Source: Alphaproteobacteria bacterium (lineage in GTDB: Bacteria > Pseudomonadota > Alphaproteobacteria > UBA7887). From it: a stretch of 12,221 bases of DNA. Below the pieces are notes generated by a model that had not been told where the DNA came from, did not search any database, and worked only from the letters and a program-made list of their open reading frames with translations. Position numbers and translations under genes: made by a program. Numbering within the stretch: the first letter of the stretch is position 1; the number at the start of each line of letters is the position of its first letter. The stretch lies in contig JANQOH010000419.1 of NCBI GenBank assembly GCA_028289725.1, forward strand, positions 1 to 12,221. Direction: 5' to 3'. Positions 1-6,515 of the stretch are shown here, one piece after another.

Positions 1-227
1 ATCGTGCGCATCATAAGCGCCGCTTCCGTGACGCCGAGGCCGGCGCCGCCATAGGCCTCGGGCATGGCGATGCCGAGCCAACCATCCGCCGCCAGCGCCG
101 AGCAGAATTCGTGCGGGAAGGTCACCGTCTTATCGCGTTCGAGCCAATAATCATCACCGAAATCGGCGCATATCCGCTCAATCGCCGAAATGATCTGGCG
201 CTGATCGTCGGTCAAGCTGAAGTCCAT
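1..227 (-). CDS. Acyl-CoA dehydrogenase, N-terminal fragment (runs off the window)
   Basis: Only the first 75 codons are inside the window. The protein begins MDFSLTDDQRQIISAIERI and continues through a stretch ending GWLGIAMPEAYGGAGLGVTEAAL (interrupted here). The F-x-L-T-(D/E)-(D/E)-Q start and the G-W-x-G-I-x-x-P-E-x-(Y/F)-G-G-x-G motif are typical of the alpha-helical N-terminal domain of FAD-dependent acyl-CoA dehydrogenases, which oxidise acyl-CoA thioesters at the alpha-beta bond and pass electrons to ETF. The ATG at 227-225 is preceded on the minus strand by an AGGGGG-type ribosome binding site. The gene is divergent from the DUF1800 gene. The catalytic base and FAD-binding parts lie outside, so substrate class cannot be judged. 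Confidence 0.85.
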   Translation of the reverse strand, partial: MDFSLTDDQRQIISAIERICADFGDDYWLERDKTVTFPHEFCSALAADGWLGIAMPEAYGGAGLGVTEAALMMRT

Positions 228-264
228 GAAACCCCCTGTTTTCCTCGCTTTTGGCGTTCTGAGC

Positions 265-278
265 TTCGAAATCTCGAA
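265..278. repeat. Short inverted repeat in the divergent intergenic region
   Basis: TTCGA-AATC-TCGAA is a perfect 5-bp inverted repeat with a 4-bp centre, lying between the acyl-CoA dehydrogenase start (227) and the DUF1800 start (372). A second small palindrome, CCAATTGG, follows at 284-291. Their position between divergent genes would suit an operator, but such short palindromes also occur by chance and no regulator gene is next to them. Confidence 0.25.
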
Positions 279-312
279 TGGCACCAATTGGCGTAACGCA
301 TGACCGCAAATG

Positions 313-319
313 TTATAGT
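313..319 (+). promoter_or_regulatory. Possible -10 element for the DUF1800/DUF1501 genes
   Basis: TTATAGT at 313-319 contains TATAGT, one base from the TATAAT consensus. The best -35-like hexamer upstream, TTGGCG at 288-293, sits 19-20 bp away, which is too far for an ordinary sigma-70 promoter, so this is tentative. If used, transcription would begin near 326, downstream of the ATG at 300, which supports a translation start at 372. Confidence 0.25.
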
Positions 320-361
320 CGAACCAGAGGGGTGCGAATATGGCCGGGTTTCGCCCGGCAT

Positions 362-371
362 GGAGGAAGAG
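362..371 (+). promoter_or_regulatory. Ribosome binding site that decides the DUF1800 start
   Basis: GGAGGAAGAG directly precedes tandem ATG codons at 372 and 375. The GGAGG core is 5 nt from the first ATG and 8 nt from the second. No comparable site precedes the in-frame ATG at 300. Starting here also puts the hydrophobic signal sequence at the very N-terminus. Confidence 0.7.
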
Positions 372-2195
372 ATGATGCCCGGGATTTTGGGATTTTTTGG
401 GCGTGCCTCGGGCGCGCTGGCCGCGGCGTTGTGGGCCGGCGCGGCCTTGGCCAATCAGGCGTGGGTCGATGATCTTTCACCCATCGATGCGTCGGAATGG
501 AATTATGATCGCGCGGCGCATTTGATCGAACGCGCGGGCTTCGGCGGGACACCGGCAGAAATCGCGGCGCTGGCCACCATGACGCCGGAAGACGCGGTGC
601 GCTACCTGGTGAATTACGACGCAATCGATAACAGTCATCTGCCGGCGTTCGACCCCTCCGACATTCACGACCCCGGCTTGATCAATTTCCCGCCGAGCCG
701 TCCGGCCACGACCACTCTTGCGAAACAGACGGGCGAAGCGCTGGGCATTAAGGTCAAGGCGTCGGGCAACCGTCGTCTGCAGCCGGTGGTCAACAAGTTC
801 TTCTATTGGCTGCGCGCCAGCATGTTGGAAACGCGGCGCGTGTCCTACTGGTGGGCCAACCGCATGTTGACCACGTACCGACCGCTCGAAGAAAAAATGA
901 CCTTGTTCTGGCACGGCCATTTCGCGACCAGCGAAAGCAAAGTGCGTGATTTCCGCAAAATGCTGCTGCAGAACGAGACGTTCCGGCGCAACGCGACGGG
1001 TAACTTCGGCACGCTGATGATCGCGGTCGCGCAAGACCCGGCGATGCTCTACTTCCTCGATGCCGGGGTGAACGTGAAAGGCGCGCCGAACGAAAACTTC
1101 GCGCGCGAGATCATGGAATTGTTCACCATGGGGGTGGGCAATTATTCCGAGACCGATATCCGCGAAGGCGCGCGTGCCTTCACTGGCTGGAATTCGGATG
1201 ACCTGACGTTCATCATCAACAACGACCTGCACGATGACACCGAGAAGGATTTTCTTGGCCAACGCGGGCGCTTCGACGGCGTCCAGGCCATCAACATCAT
1301 TCTCGATCAGCCGGTCACGGCCGAATATATGTCGGCGAAGCTCTATCGCTTCTTCGTGCGGGAAGACATATCGCCAGCGCTCAATGCCGAATTGGCGGCG
1401 ATCCTGCGCGACTCGAATTATGAGCTGAAGCCGCTGCTGCGCGCGATCTTCCTGTCCAAGGACTTCTACAGCCCGGCGTCGGTTGGCACGCATATCAAGA
1501 GTCCAGTCGAACTCGTGGTCTCCACGTATAAGAAGCTCGGCGCGGAAGAAATTCCGGGCATCCCGGACTTTAACCAAGTCACCACCGCGCTTGGCCAAAC
1601 CTTGTTCTGGCCACCGACCGTCGCCGGCTGGGCGCAGGGCCGCAGTTGGGTGACGCCGGGGCTGCTTTTGGAACGCGGCAATTTTGCGCGCGACGTCTTG
1701 TTCATGGACATCGATTTCGCGCCAGGCGACCGCTATGCGTATGACGAGACGATTCGTGACGTGCACCGGAAAATCAAGGCCGGCGCTGACATCACCGCGG
1801 CCACCATGGCCAATTACGCCGATGAGGGCGGCATGATGGCTGAGTCCAACATGTTGGCTGACCGCGACGAGGACTTTAACACGCGCTTTGGCTCGTACCG
1901 GGGCTGGCAAATGGCGGTCCAGCGGGTCAAGCCGATCCCGCGTCAGGCGATTCAGGTGAGGCTAGGCGACATGGTCTTGGCCGAAGGATTGGCCAACACC
2001 GAAGAGGTGGTGGACTATTTCGTCATGCGATTGATGCGGGTGCCGGTCGGCGAAGACGAACGACAGATGCTGATCGCGTTTCTCGACGAAGAGCTTGGCA
2101 CGTCGAACATCGCCGAGGCGGAGAGCTATCTCGAGGAACCCGTGCGCATGTTGATCCATCTCATCATGAGCCAACCGGAATATCAGCTTGGATAG
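372..2195 (+). CDS. DUF1800 family exported protein
   Basis: A 607-residue protein if started at 372; an in-frame ATG at 300 would add 24 residues but lacks a ribosome binding site. Residues 1-27 form a signal peptide (hydrophobic LGFFGRASGALAAALWAGA, then ALA-NQA as a likely cleavage site). Family hallmarks visible are RAGFGGTPAEI (about 54), FWHGHF (179-184), NENFAREIMELFTMGVG (240-256) followed by the Y-S-E-x-D-I-R-E-G motif, and ARAFTGW (267-273). DUF1800 proteins have no established biochemical role. They are nearly always encoded next to a DUF1501 protein, as here, with 57 bp between the genes, so the two are probably co-transcribed and act together outside the cytoplasm. Length is normal for the family and there is no sign of damage. 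Confidence 0.88.
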   Translation: MMPGILGFFGRASGALAAALWAGAALANQAWVDDLSPIDASEWNYDRAAHLIERAGFGGTPAEIAALATMTPEDAVRYLVNYDAIDNSHLPAFDPSDIHDPGLINFPPSRPATTTLAKQTGEALGIKVKASGNRRLQPVVNKFFYWLRASMLETRRVSYWWANRMLTTYRPLEEKMTLFWHGHFATSESKVRDFRKMLLQNETFRRNATGNFGTLMIAVAQDPAMLYFLDAGVNVKGAPNENFAREIMELFTMGVGNYSETDIREGARAFTGWNSDDLTFIINNDLHDDTEKDFLGQRGRFDGVQAINIILDQPVTAEYMSAKLYRFFVREDISPALNAELAAILRDSNYELKPLLRAIFLSKDFYSPASVGTHIKSPVELVVSTYKKLGAEEIPGIPDFNQVTTALGQTLFWPPTVAGWAQGRSWVTPGLLLERGNFARDVLFMDIDFAPGDRYAYDETIRDVHRKIKAGADITAATMANYADEGGMMAESNMLADRDEDFNTRFGSYRGWQMAVQRVKPIPRQAIQVRLGDMVLAEGLANTEEVVDYFVMRLMRVPVGEDERQMLIAFLDEELGTSNIAEAESYLEEPVRMLIHLIMSQPEYQLG

Positions 2196-2252
2196 CGCGC
2201 TCTCGATCAAGACCGAGGGGGCACACCAAGATTTGCGAGGATTGGAAAGACA

Positions 2253-3491
2253 ATGAACCGGAAATTCCTACAAGATCGTGGCATCACCCGGCGCGAACTG
2301 TTGCAGGCCGGTGTCGGCGCGGGTGCATTCGCGGCGCTCGGCGGGCTGCCGGGCGCGTCCGTGTTCAATCGCGCGACCGATGCGCTGGCGGCGGTTGACG
2401 ACAAGAAGATATTGGTCGTCTTCGAGCTTTCCGGCGGCAATGACGGTCTGAACACTGTCGTTCCCTACGCCGACGACGCCTATTACAACCACCGCCCGAC
2501 CATCGCGATTCCGCGCGACGAGGTGTTGGAGATCGATGACCATTTCGGCTTCAATCCCGGCGTGCGCGGGTTCGAGCGCCTGTACAAAGACGGCAACATG
2601 GCGATCGTGCATGGTTGCGGGTACGAGAACCCGTCGTTCTCGCACTTTACGTCGATGGCCTATTGGCACACGGCCGCGCCGAACAGCGGCGAGGAATATG
2701 GCTGGGTCGGCCGGCTCGCGGATGCCATAAAGCCGGAAGGCGGTTCGAATTACATGGTCAATATCGACGCCACCCAGTCGCTCGCCGTGCGCAGCCGCAA
2801 TCACGTGCCGGTGGTGTTCGACGATCCAAACAAGTTCGCACGCGAAGGATTTTTTCAGCAACAAGAACTGTTCCAGCACGTCGCCAAGGCCGACGACAGC
2901 AATCCGTCACGGCGTTTCTTGATCGACATTGCACAAGGCGCCTTGGACGCTTCGGCGTTGGTGCGTGAGGCTTGGGCGAACTACAACACGCCGATCGATT
3001 ACGGTGTCGCGCCTGTCGACATGAACAAGATCGCGGCGTTGATCGCGGCGGATATGCCGACGCGGCTTTACTACACGTCGTTCCGCAACAACGCGTTCGA
3101 CACGCACGTGCATCAGGGCAATTTGCATCAACGTCTGTTGACCTACGCGGCGGACGCGGCGCGCGCCTTTATCGACGACATGGAGCGCATTGGCCGCGCT
3201 GACGATGTCGTGGTTTTGATGTTCTCGGAGTTCGGCCGGCGCGTGCCGGAAAACACCAGCCTGGGCACCGACCACGGCGCGGCGAACAACATGTTCGTCG
3301 TCGGCAAGAATGTGAAGGGCGGCCATTACGGCGAGGTGCCGAGCCTTACCGAACTCGACCCAGGCGACAATCTGCATTTCACCACGGACTTCCGCCGCGT
3401 CTATGCGACGATGATCGAAGGCTGGCTCGGCGTCCCCGACGCCAGCACGGTGCTGCACGGGGACTTCGAACCGTTCGACTTGTTCGCCTAG
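2253..3491 (+). CDS. DUF1501 family protein with Tat signal
   Basis: A 412-residue protein. The N-terminus carries a twin-arginine signal: ITRRELLQAG at 11-20 followed by a hydrophobic Ala/Gly stretch to about residue 35, so it is expected to be exported folded. DUF1501 hallmarks are FELSGGNDGLNTVVPY (about 57-72), the G-C-G-Y-E-N-P-S-x-S-H-F segment near 127, FSEFGRRVPEN, and GTDHGAANNMFVVG followed by GGHYG near the C-terminus. The family belongs to the alkaline-phosphatase/sulfatase-like superfamily, but an activity is not established. It follows the DUF1800 gene and is the last gene before a strong terminator. A GGAAAG stretch lies 6 nt before the ATG as a moderate ribosome binding site. 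Export by two routes (the partner has a Sec-type signal) is common for this pair. Confidence 0.9.
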   Translation: MNRKFLQDRGITRRELLQAGVGAGAFAALGGLPGASVFNRATDALAAVDDKKILVVFELSGGNDGLNTVVPYADDAYYNHRPTIAIPRDEVLEIDDHFGFNPGVRGFERLYKDGNMAIVHGCGYENPSFSHFTSMAYWHTAAPNSGEEYGWVGRLADAIKPEGGSNYMVNIDATQSLAVRSRNHVPVVFDDPNKFAREGFFQQQELFQHVAKADDSNPSRRFLIDIAQGALDASALVREAWANYNTPIDYGVAPVDMNKIAALIAADMPTRLYYTSFRNNAFDTHVHQGNLHQRLLTYAADAARAFIDDMERIGRADDVVVLMFSEFGRRVPENTSLGTDHGAANNMFVVGKNVKGGHYGEVPSLTELDPGDNLHFTTDFRRVYATMIEGWLGVPDASTVLHGDFEPFDLFA

Positions 3492-3519
3492 TCAGACAAC
3501 CCAAGACGCCAAACGAAAA

Positions 3520-3552
3520 CGGCGGGCCTTCGCAAAGGTCCGCCGCTTTTTT
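3520..3552. terminator. Bidirectional Rho-independent terminator between convergent genes
   Basis: An 11-bp stem (3520-3530 with 3535-3545, one G-T wobble) with a CGCA loop is followed on the plus strand by a C and six T residues (3547-3552). Four A residues at 3516-3519 give a short U tract on the minus strand. It lies between the DUF1501 stop (3491) and the cytochrome c1 stop (3574), so it can end both transcripts, more strongly the plus-strand one. Confidence 0.85.
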
Positions 3553-3573
3553 GTCCGGATGCCGGCGTATGCG

Positions 3574-4401
3574 TTAATGCTGGTCGCGCCAGATTTTGCG
3601 TTTTGAGGCGTAGAACAGGCCGGTCATAACGATCAGGAACAGGATCACTTTGATGCCCATGTTCTTACGCCGTTCAAGGTTCGGCTCGGCGGCCCAGGCG
3701 AGAAACGCGGTCACGTCGCGCGCTTCCTGCTCGATGGTTGCCTCGGTGCCGTCGGCATATTCCACATCGTCGCCGTAAAGCGGTGGTGCCATGGCGATCT
3801 GATGGCCGGGGAAATAGGCGTTGAAACTGAGACCGGCCATCATTTCGAAATCCTCGGGCAGGTCGAAATCCTCGGGCGGCTCGTCATAGTAGCCGGTAAG
3901 CAGCGCGTAGATGTAGTCCGCGCCGTTGGGCCGGGCCTTGTACATGAGCGACAAATCGGGCGGGACCGCGCCGCCGTTCATGGCCGCGGCCGCATTCTCG
4001 TTGGGGAAGGGTGACACGAAGCGGTCCGAAGGCAGGGCCGTGCGCATCAGCGGATAACCGTCCGCGTCATGGGTTTCGCCGTCTTGGTTGGGGCCCGCCG
4101 GCACTTCATACTGTGCCGCGATCGCTTTTACCTGATCTTCGTCGTAACCGATGTCGCCGAGGTCGCGATAGGCGACATATTGCAGGCCGTGACACGAGGC
4201 GCAGACGTTCAAGTAGACCTGAAGGCCACGCTGCACTTCCCCGCGATCGAAATGGCCGAAGATGCCTTCGAAACTCCATTCCTGCTCCGGCAGGTCCACG
4301 GCGCCACCGGCGGCCATGACGCCCGTGCTGGCGGTCCCGAGGGCCAGTGCGCCAAAAGCCGCGGCGCTCAGCCACCGTTTCACGCTCGTCGCCACCATCA
4401 T
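3574..4401 (-). CDS. petC: Cytochrome c1, heme subunit of the cytochrome bc1 complex
   Basis: A 275-residue protein. A signal peptide covers about residues 1-30 (VKRWLSAAAFGALALG, ending VMA-AGG). The covalent heme site CASCH is at 67-71, and M204 in IAMAPPLYGDD is the probable sixth iron ligand. A C-terminal membrane anchor (about 248-266, IKVILFLIVMTGLFYAS) is followed by a positively charged tail, placing the heme domain in the periplasm. It takes electrons from the Rieske protein and passes them to a soluble or membrane cytochrome c. The ATG overlaps the petB stop in an ATGA arrangement (4398-4401), which indicates translational coupling, and GGGAGAAGG precedes the start. A second ATG immediately follows, so the start may be one codon later. 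It is the last gene of petABC. The acidic insert EPPEDFDLPEDFE (about 174-186) is as expected for a surface loop. Confidence 0.97.
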   Translation of the reverse strand: MMVATSVKRWLSAAAFGALALGTASTGVMAAGGAVDLPEQEWSFEGIFGHFDRGEVQRGLQVYLNVCASCHGLQYVAYRDLGDIGYDEDQVKAIAAQYEVPAGPNQDGETHDADGYPLMRTALPSDRFVSPFPNENAAAAMNGGAVPPDLSLMYKARPNGADYIYALLTGYYDEPPEDFDLPEDFEMMAGLSFNAYFPGHQIAMAPPLYGDDVEYADGTEATIEQEARDVTAFLAWAAEPNLERRKNMGIKVILFLIVMTGLFYASKRKIWRDQH

Positions 4402-5774
4402 GCCTTCTCCCGCGTTACCGCCGCGCCGGCGGCAGTACCGCCGCCCAGAACCGGTTCGCTAATGCTCGGCGGAAGAGGCCGGGTTTTCTCGAACCGACCA
4501 AGCAGCGGAATCAAAACCAGGAAGTGGAGGAAATAGTACGCGGTCCCGATCTGGCCGAGATGGACATATTGAAAGCAGAAAGGCGGCTTCTTCTCTTCCA
4601 TTTCGCCGCGGGCGATCGCGGCGGCTTCTTCCTCGGTTACTTCCGCGACAGGACATTTATCCGCGAACACCGGATCGCTCGGTGTCTTCGCGCCGACAAT
4701 GCCGAGAATGACCGTCACCACCAGCAGCAGCCAAAACACCTGCTTATAGATCGGCCGGAACTTGGCGCTGCGCACCGGCGAGCGATCGAGCCACGGCAGG
4801 ATCAACAGCACCAGGATCGACGCGAACATCAAGATCACGCCCATCAGCTTGGCCGGGATAAACAGCACGTCGAAGGTGATGGAACGCAGGATCGCGTAGA
4901 ACGGCAGGAAGTACCATTCGGGCACGATATGCGCCGGCGTCACCAGCGGATCGGCTGGAATGTAGTTGTCCGGATGGCCGAGATAGTTCGGCGCGTAGAA
5001 CACGAAGGCGAAGAAGATGATGAAGAACACGCCCATCCCGAACAGGTCCTTGACCGTGTAGTAGGGGTGGAACGGGATCGTGTCCTTGTCGCCCTTGGTG
5101 TCGATGCCGAGTGGGTTGTTGGAGCCGAAGCGGTGCAGCGCCCAAATATGCAGCACCACCAGCCCAACAATCACGAACGGCAACAGATAATGCAGGCTGT
5201 AGAAGCGCTGCAATGTCGGATTGTCGACCGAGAAACCGCCCCACAGCCAGGAGACGATCGCGTCACCGACCAGCGGCACCGCCGAGAACAGGTTGGTGAT
5301 CACCGTCGCGCCCCAGAAGCTCATCTGGCCCCACGGCAACACGTAACCCATGAACGCGGTCGCCATCATGCATAACAAGATGATGACGCCGATGATCCAC
5401 AGCAGTTCGCGCGGTTCGCGGTACGAGCCGTAATACAGGCCGCGGAATATGTGGATATAGACCACGACGAAGAAGGCCGACGCGCCGTTGGCGTGGACAT
5501 ACCGGATCAGCCAGCCGAAATTCACGTCGCGCATGATGCGTTCGACGCTGGCGAAGGCCATGTCGACATGCGGCGTGTAGTGCATCGCCAGCACGATGCC
5601 GGTGGCGATTTGGATCACCAGCACCAGGCCGGCGAGCGAGCCGAAGTTCCACCAATAGCTCAAGTTCTTCGGTGTCGGATAGCCGCTGCCCACCGCGTGG
5701 TCCAGCAGCGTGAAAATCGGCATCCGGTAGTCGATCCAGCGAACGACACGGGTCCCGAGAGAAGCGTTGCTCAT
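4398..5774 (-). CDS. petB: Cytochrome b of the cytochrome bc1 complex
   Basis: A 458-residue polytopic membrane protein. The four heme-binding histidines are in place: H94 and H108 in the second core helix, H195 and H209 in the fourth. Both pairs are 14 apart, the bc1 rather than the b6f pattern. The quinol-oxidation motif PEWY is at 285-288, and the GYVLPWGQMSFWGATVI segment (143-159) covers the usual Qo region. It is a full-length fusion of the N- and C-terminal halves, as in alphaproteobacteria and mitochondria. Between the last helices is an acidic loop (about 364-400) with cysteines at 374 and 400, and the tail after 430 is Pro/Gly/Ala-rich. It lies 14 bp after petA and overlaps petC by 4 bp. 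Its role is to oxidise quinol at Qo, reduce quinone at Qi and drive proton transfer. Confidence 0.97.
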   Translation of the reverse strand: MSNASLGTRVVRWIDYRMPIFTLLDHAVGSGYPTPKNLSYWWNFGSLAGLVLVIQIATGIVLAMHYTPHVDMAFASVERIMRDVNFGWLIRYVHANGASAFFVVVYIHIFRGLYYGSYREPRELLWIIGVIILLCMMATAFMGYVLPWGQMSFWGATVITNLFSAVPLVGDAIVSWLWGGFSVDNPTLQRFYSLHYLLPFVIVGLVVLHIWALHRFGSNNPLGIDTKGDKDTIPFHPYYTVKDLFGMGVFFIIFFAFVFYAPNYLGHPDNYIPADPLVTPAHIVPEWYFLPFYAILRSITFDVLFIPAKLMGVILMFASILVLLILPWLDRSPVRSAKFRPIYKQVFWLLLVVTVILGIVGAKTPSDPVFADKCPVAEVTEEEAAAIARGEMEEKKPPFCFQYVHLGQIGTAYYFLHFLVLIPLLGRFEKTRPLPPSISEPVLGGGTAAGAAVTREKA

Positions 5775-5788
5775 GTCAAATAGGCCCG

Positions 5789-6301
5789 TCAGCCGATGCG
5801 GATGGTTGTGTCGTCGAGGAAGACATATTCGGGGATCGGCAAGTTCTCAGGCGCGGGGCCTTTGCGGATGCGTCCCGATGTGTCGTAGTGCGAGCCATGG
5901 CAGGGGCAGTACCAGCCGTCATAGTCGCCGTCATCGCCCACCGGCACGCACCCGAGATGCGTGCACACGCCGACCATGACCAGCCACGGATCCTTGACCA
6001 CGCGGTCTTGGTCCGATTGCGGGTCCTTGAGCTGGTCCAACGGCGTGGCGCGCGCCTCGTCGATTTCTTGCGGCGTGCGTGCGCGGATGAACACCGGCTT
6101 GCCGCGCCACATGACCGTGACCGACTGGCCTTCTTCGATCGAAGACAGGTCCACTTCGGTGGTGGCCAAGGCCAACACGTCCTTCGACGGGTTCATTTGA
6201 TCAATCAGTGGCCAAACGGCCGCCAAAGTGCCGACACCGGCAACAGCGCCGGTCGCGATGTACAGGAAATCGCGGCGCGATCCGCCGTCGTCATCCGCCA
6301 T
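5789..6301 (-). CDS. petA: Rieske [2Fe-2S] subunit of the cytochrome bc1 complex (canonical copy)
   Basis: A 170-residue protein starting MADDDGGSRRDFLYIATG. The start at 6301 is supported by AGAGG seven bases upstream; an ATG at 6352 would add 17 residues before the Tat motif with no clear site. The twin-arginine motif SRRDFLY (8-14) and one hydrophobic helix (about 15-34) form the uncleaved membrane anchor. Cluster loops are canonical: C113-T-H115-L-G-C118 and C132-P-C134-H135-G-S-H. C113, H115, C132 and H135 are the iron ligands, and C118-C134 the disulfide. The conserved Pro loop GPAPENL follows at about 148-154. It carries electrons from quinol at the Qo site to cytochrome c1. It is the first gene of petABC, 14 bp from petB. 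A close paralogue lies just upstream at 6516-7136. Confidence 0.97.
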   Translation of the reverse strand: MADDDGGSRRDFLYIATGAVAGVGTLAAVWPLIDQMNPSKDVLALATTEVDLSSIEEGQSVTVMWRGKPVFIRARTPQEIDEARATPLDQLKDPQSDQDRVVKDPWLVMVGVCTHLGCVPVGDDGDYDGWYCPCHGSHYDTSGRIRKGPAPENLPIPEYVFLDDTTIRIG

Positions 6302-6371
6302 CAATAAACCTCTTACAGAATGGCCAGGAAAGGCGCGGCCTTTTTGCCCCAACTAAATTACGATGTCCAGG

Positions 6372-6399
6372 TATATAGCCCTGCAACCGAGGGCTTCAA
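6372..6399 (-). promoter_or_regulatory. Candidate petABC promoter with an inverted repeat in the spacer
   Basis: Read on the minus strand, TTGAAG (6399-6394) and TATATA (6377-6372) are spaced by 16 bp, a fair sigma-70-like promoter about 70 bp before the petA ATG. The spacer holds a perfect 5-bp inverted repeat, GCCCT-GCAACCG-AGGGC on the plus strand at 6378-6394, which could bind a regulator between -35 and -10. The same area carries the decayed trmL start in the opposite direction, as expected of an ancestral petA/trmL divergent promoter region. Confidence 0.4.
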
Positions 6400-6418
6400 A
6401 TCGGCGTGGATGCTTGAT

Positions 6419-6497
6419 GTGCGACTTGCTCTTTACGAACCCGATATCGCACCCAATGCCGAATCGGAAATGCGCCTGAGCCTGTGCCCGGGCGTTG
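6419..6497 (+). pseudogene. Relic of a trmL 5' end
   Basis: From a GTG at 6419 the sequence reads VRLALYEPDIAPNA, identical in protein to the first 14 residues of the intact trmL that starts with GTG at 7251. All nucleotide differences in those 14 codons are silent. Similarity then weakens (ESEMRLSLCPGV against GAMMRLCACLGV, with the conserved glycine of the N-x-G turn lost) and ends near 6497; the frame stays open only to 6541. The GTG lies 117 bp from the petA start, almost the same as the 114 bp between Rieske-2 and the intact trmL. It is too short to encode a methyltransferase. I read it as the surviving start of the resident trmL after its body was replaced. Confidence 0.75.
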
Positions 6498-6515
6498 GTG
6501 TTTCGGCGCAGGACG

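Noticed and set aside
300..371. Upstream ATG at 300 as the DUF1800 start
   Set aside because: It has no ribosome binding site, would bury the signal peptide behind 24 polar residues, and may lie upstream of the transcription start.
477..1910. Long open frame (477 codons) on the minus strand opposite the DUF1800 gene
   Set aside because: It is rich in Arg, His and Val with no domain pattern, and lies fully antisense to a gene with clear family motifs. High-GC coding sequence commonly leaves such open antisense frames.
2268..3458. Two minus-strand open frames opposite the DUF1501 gene
   Set aside because: No motifs, biased composition and no ribosome binding site; they are antisense shadows.
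4347..5375. Long open frame on the plus strand opposite petB and the petC start
   Set aside because: Its translation is dominated by R, H, Q and D and mirrors codons of cytochrome b, whose heme ligands and PEWY motif are certain.
6302..6352. Upstream ATG at 6352 as the petA start
   Set aside because: AGAGG at the right distance marks the ATG at 6301, which puts the Tat motif near the N-terminus as usual.
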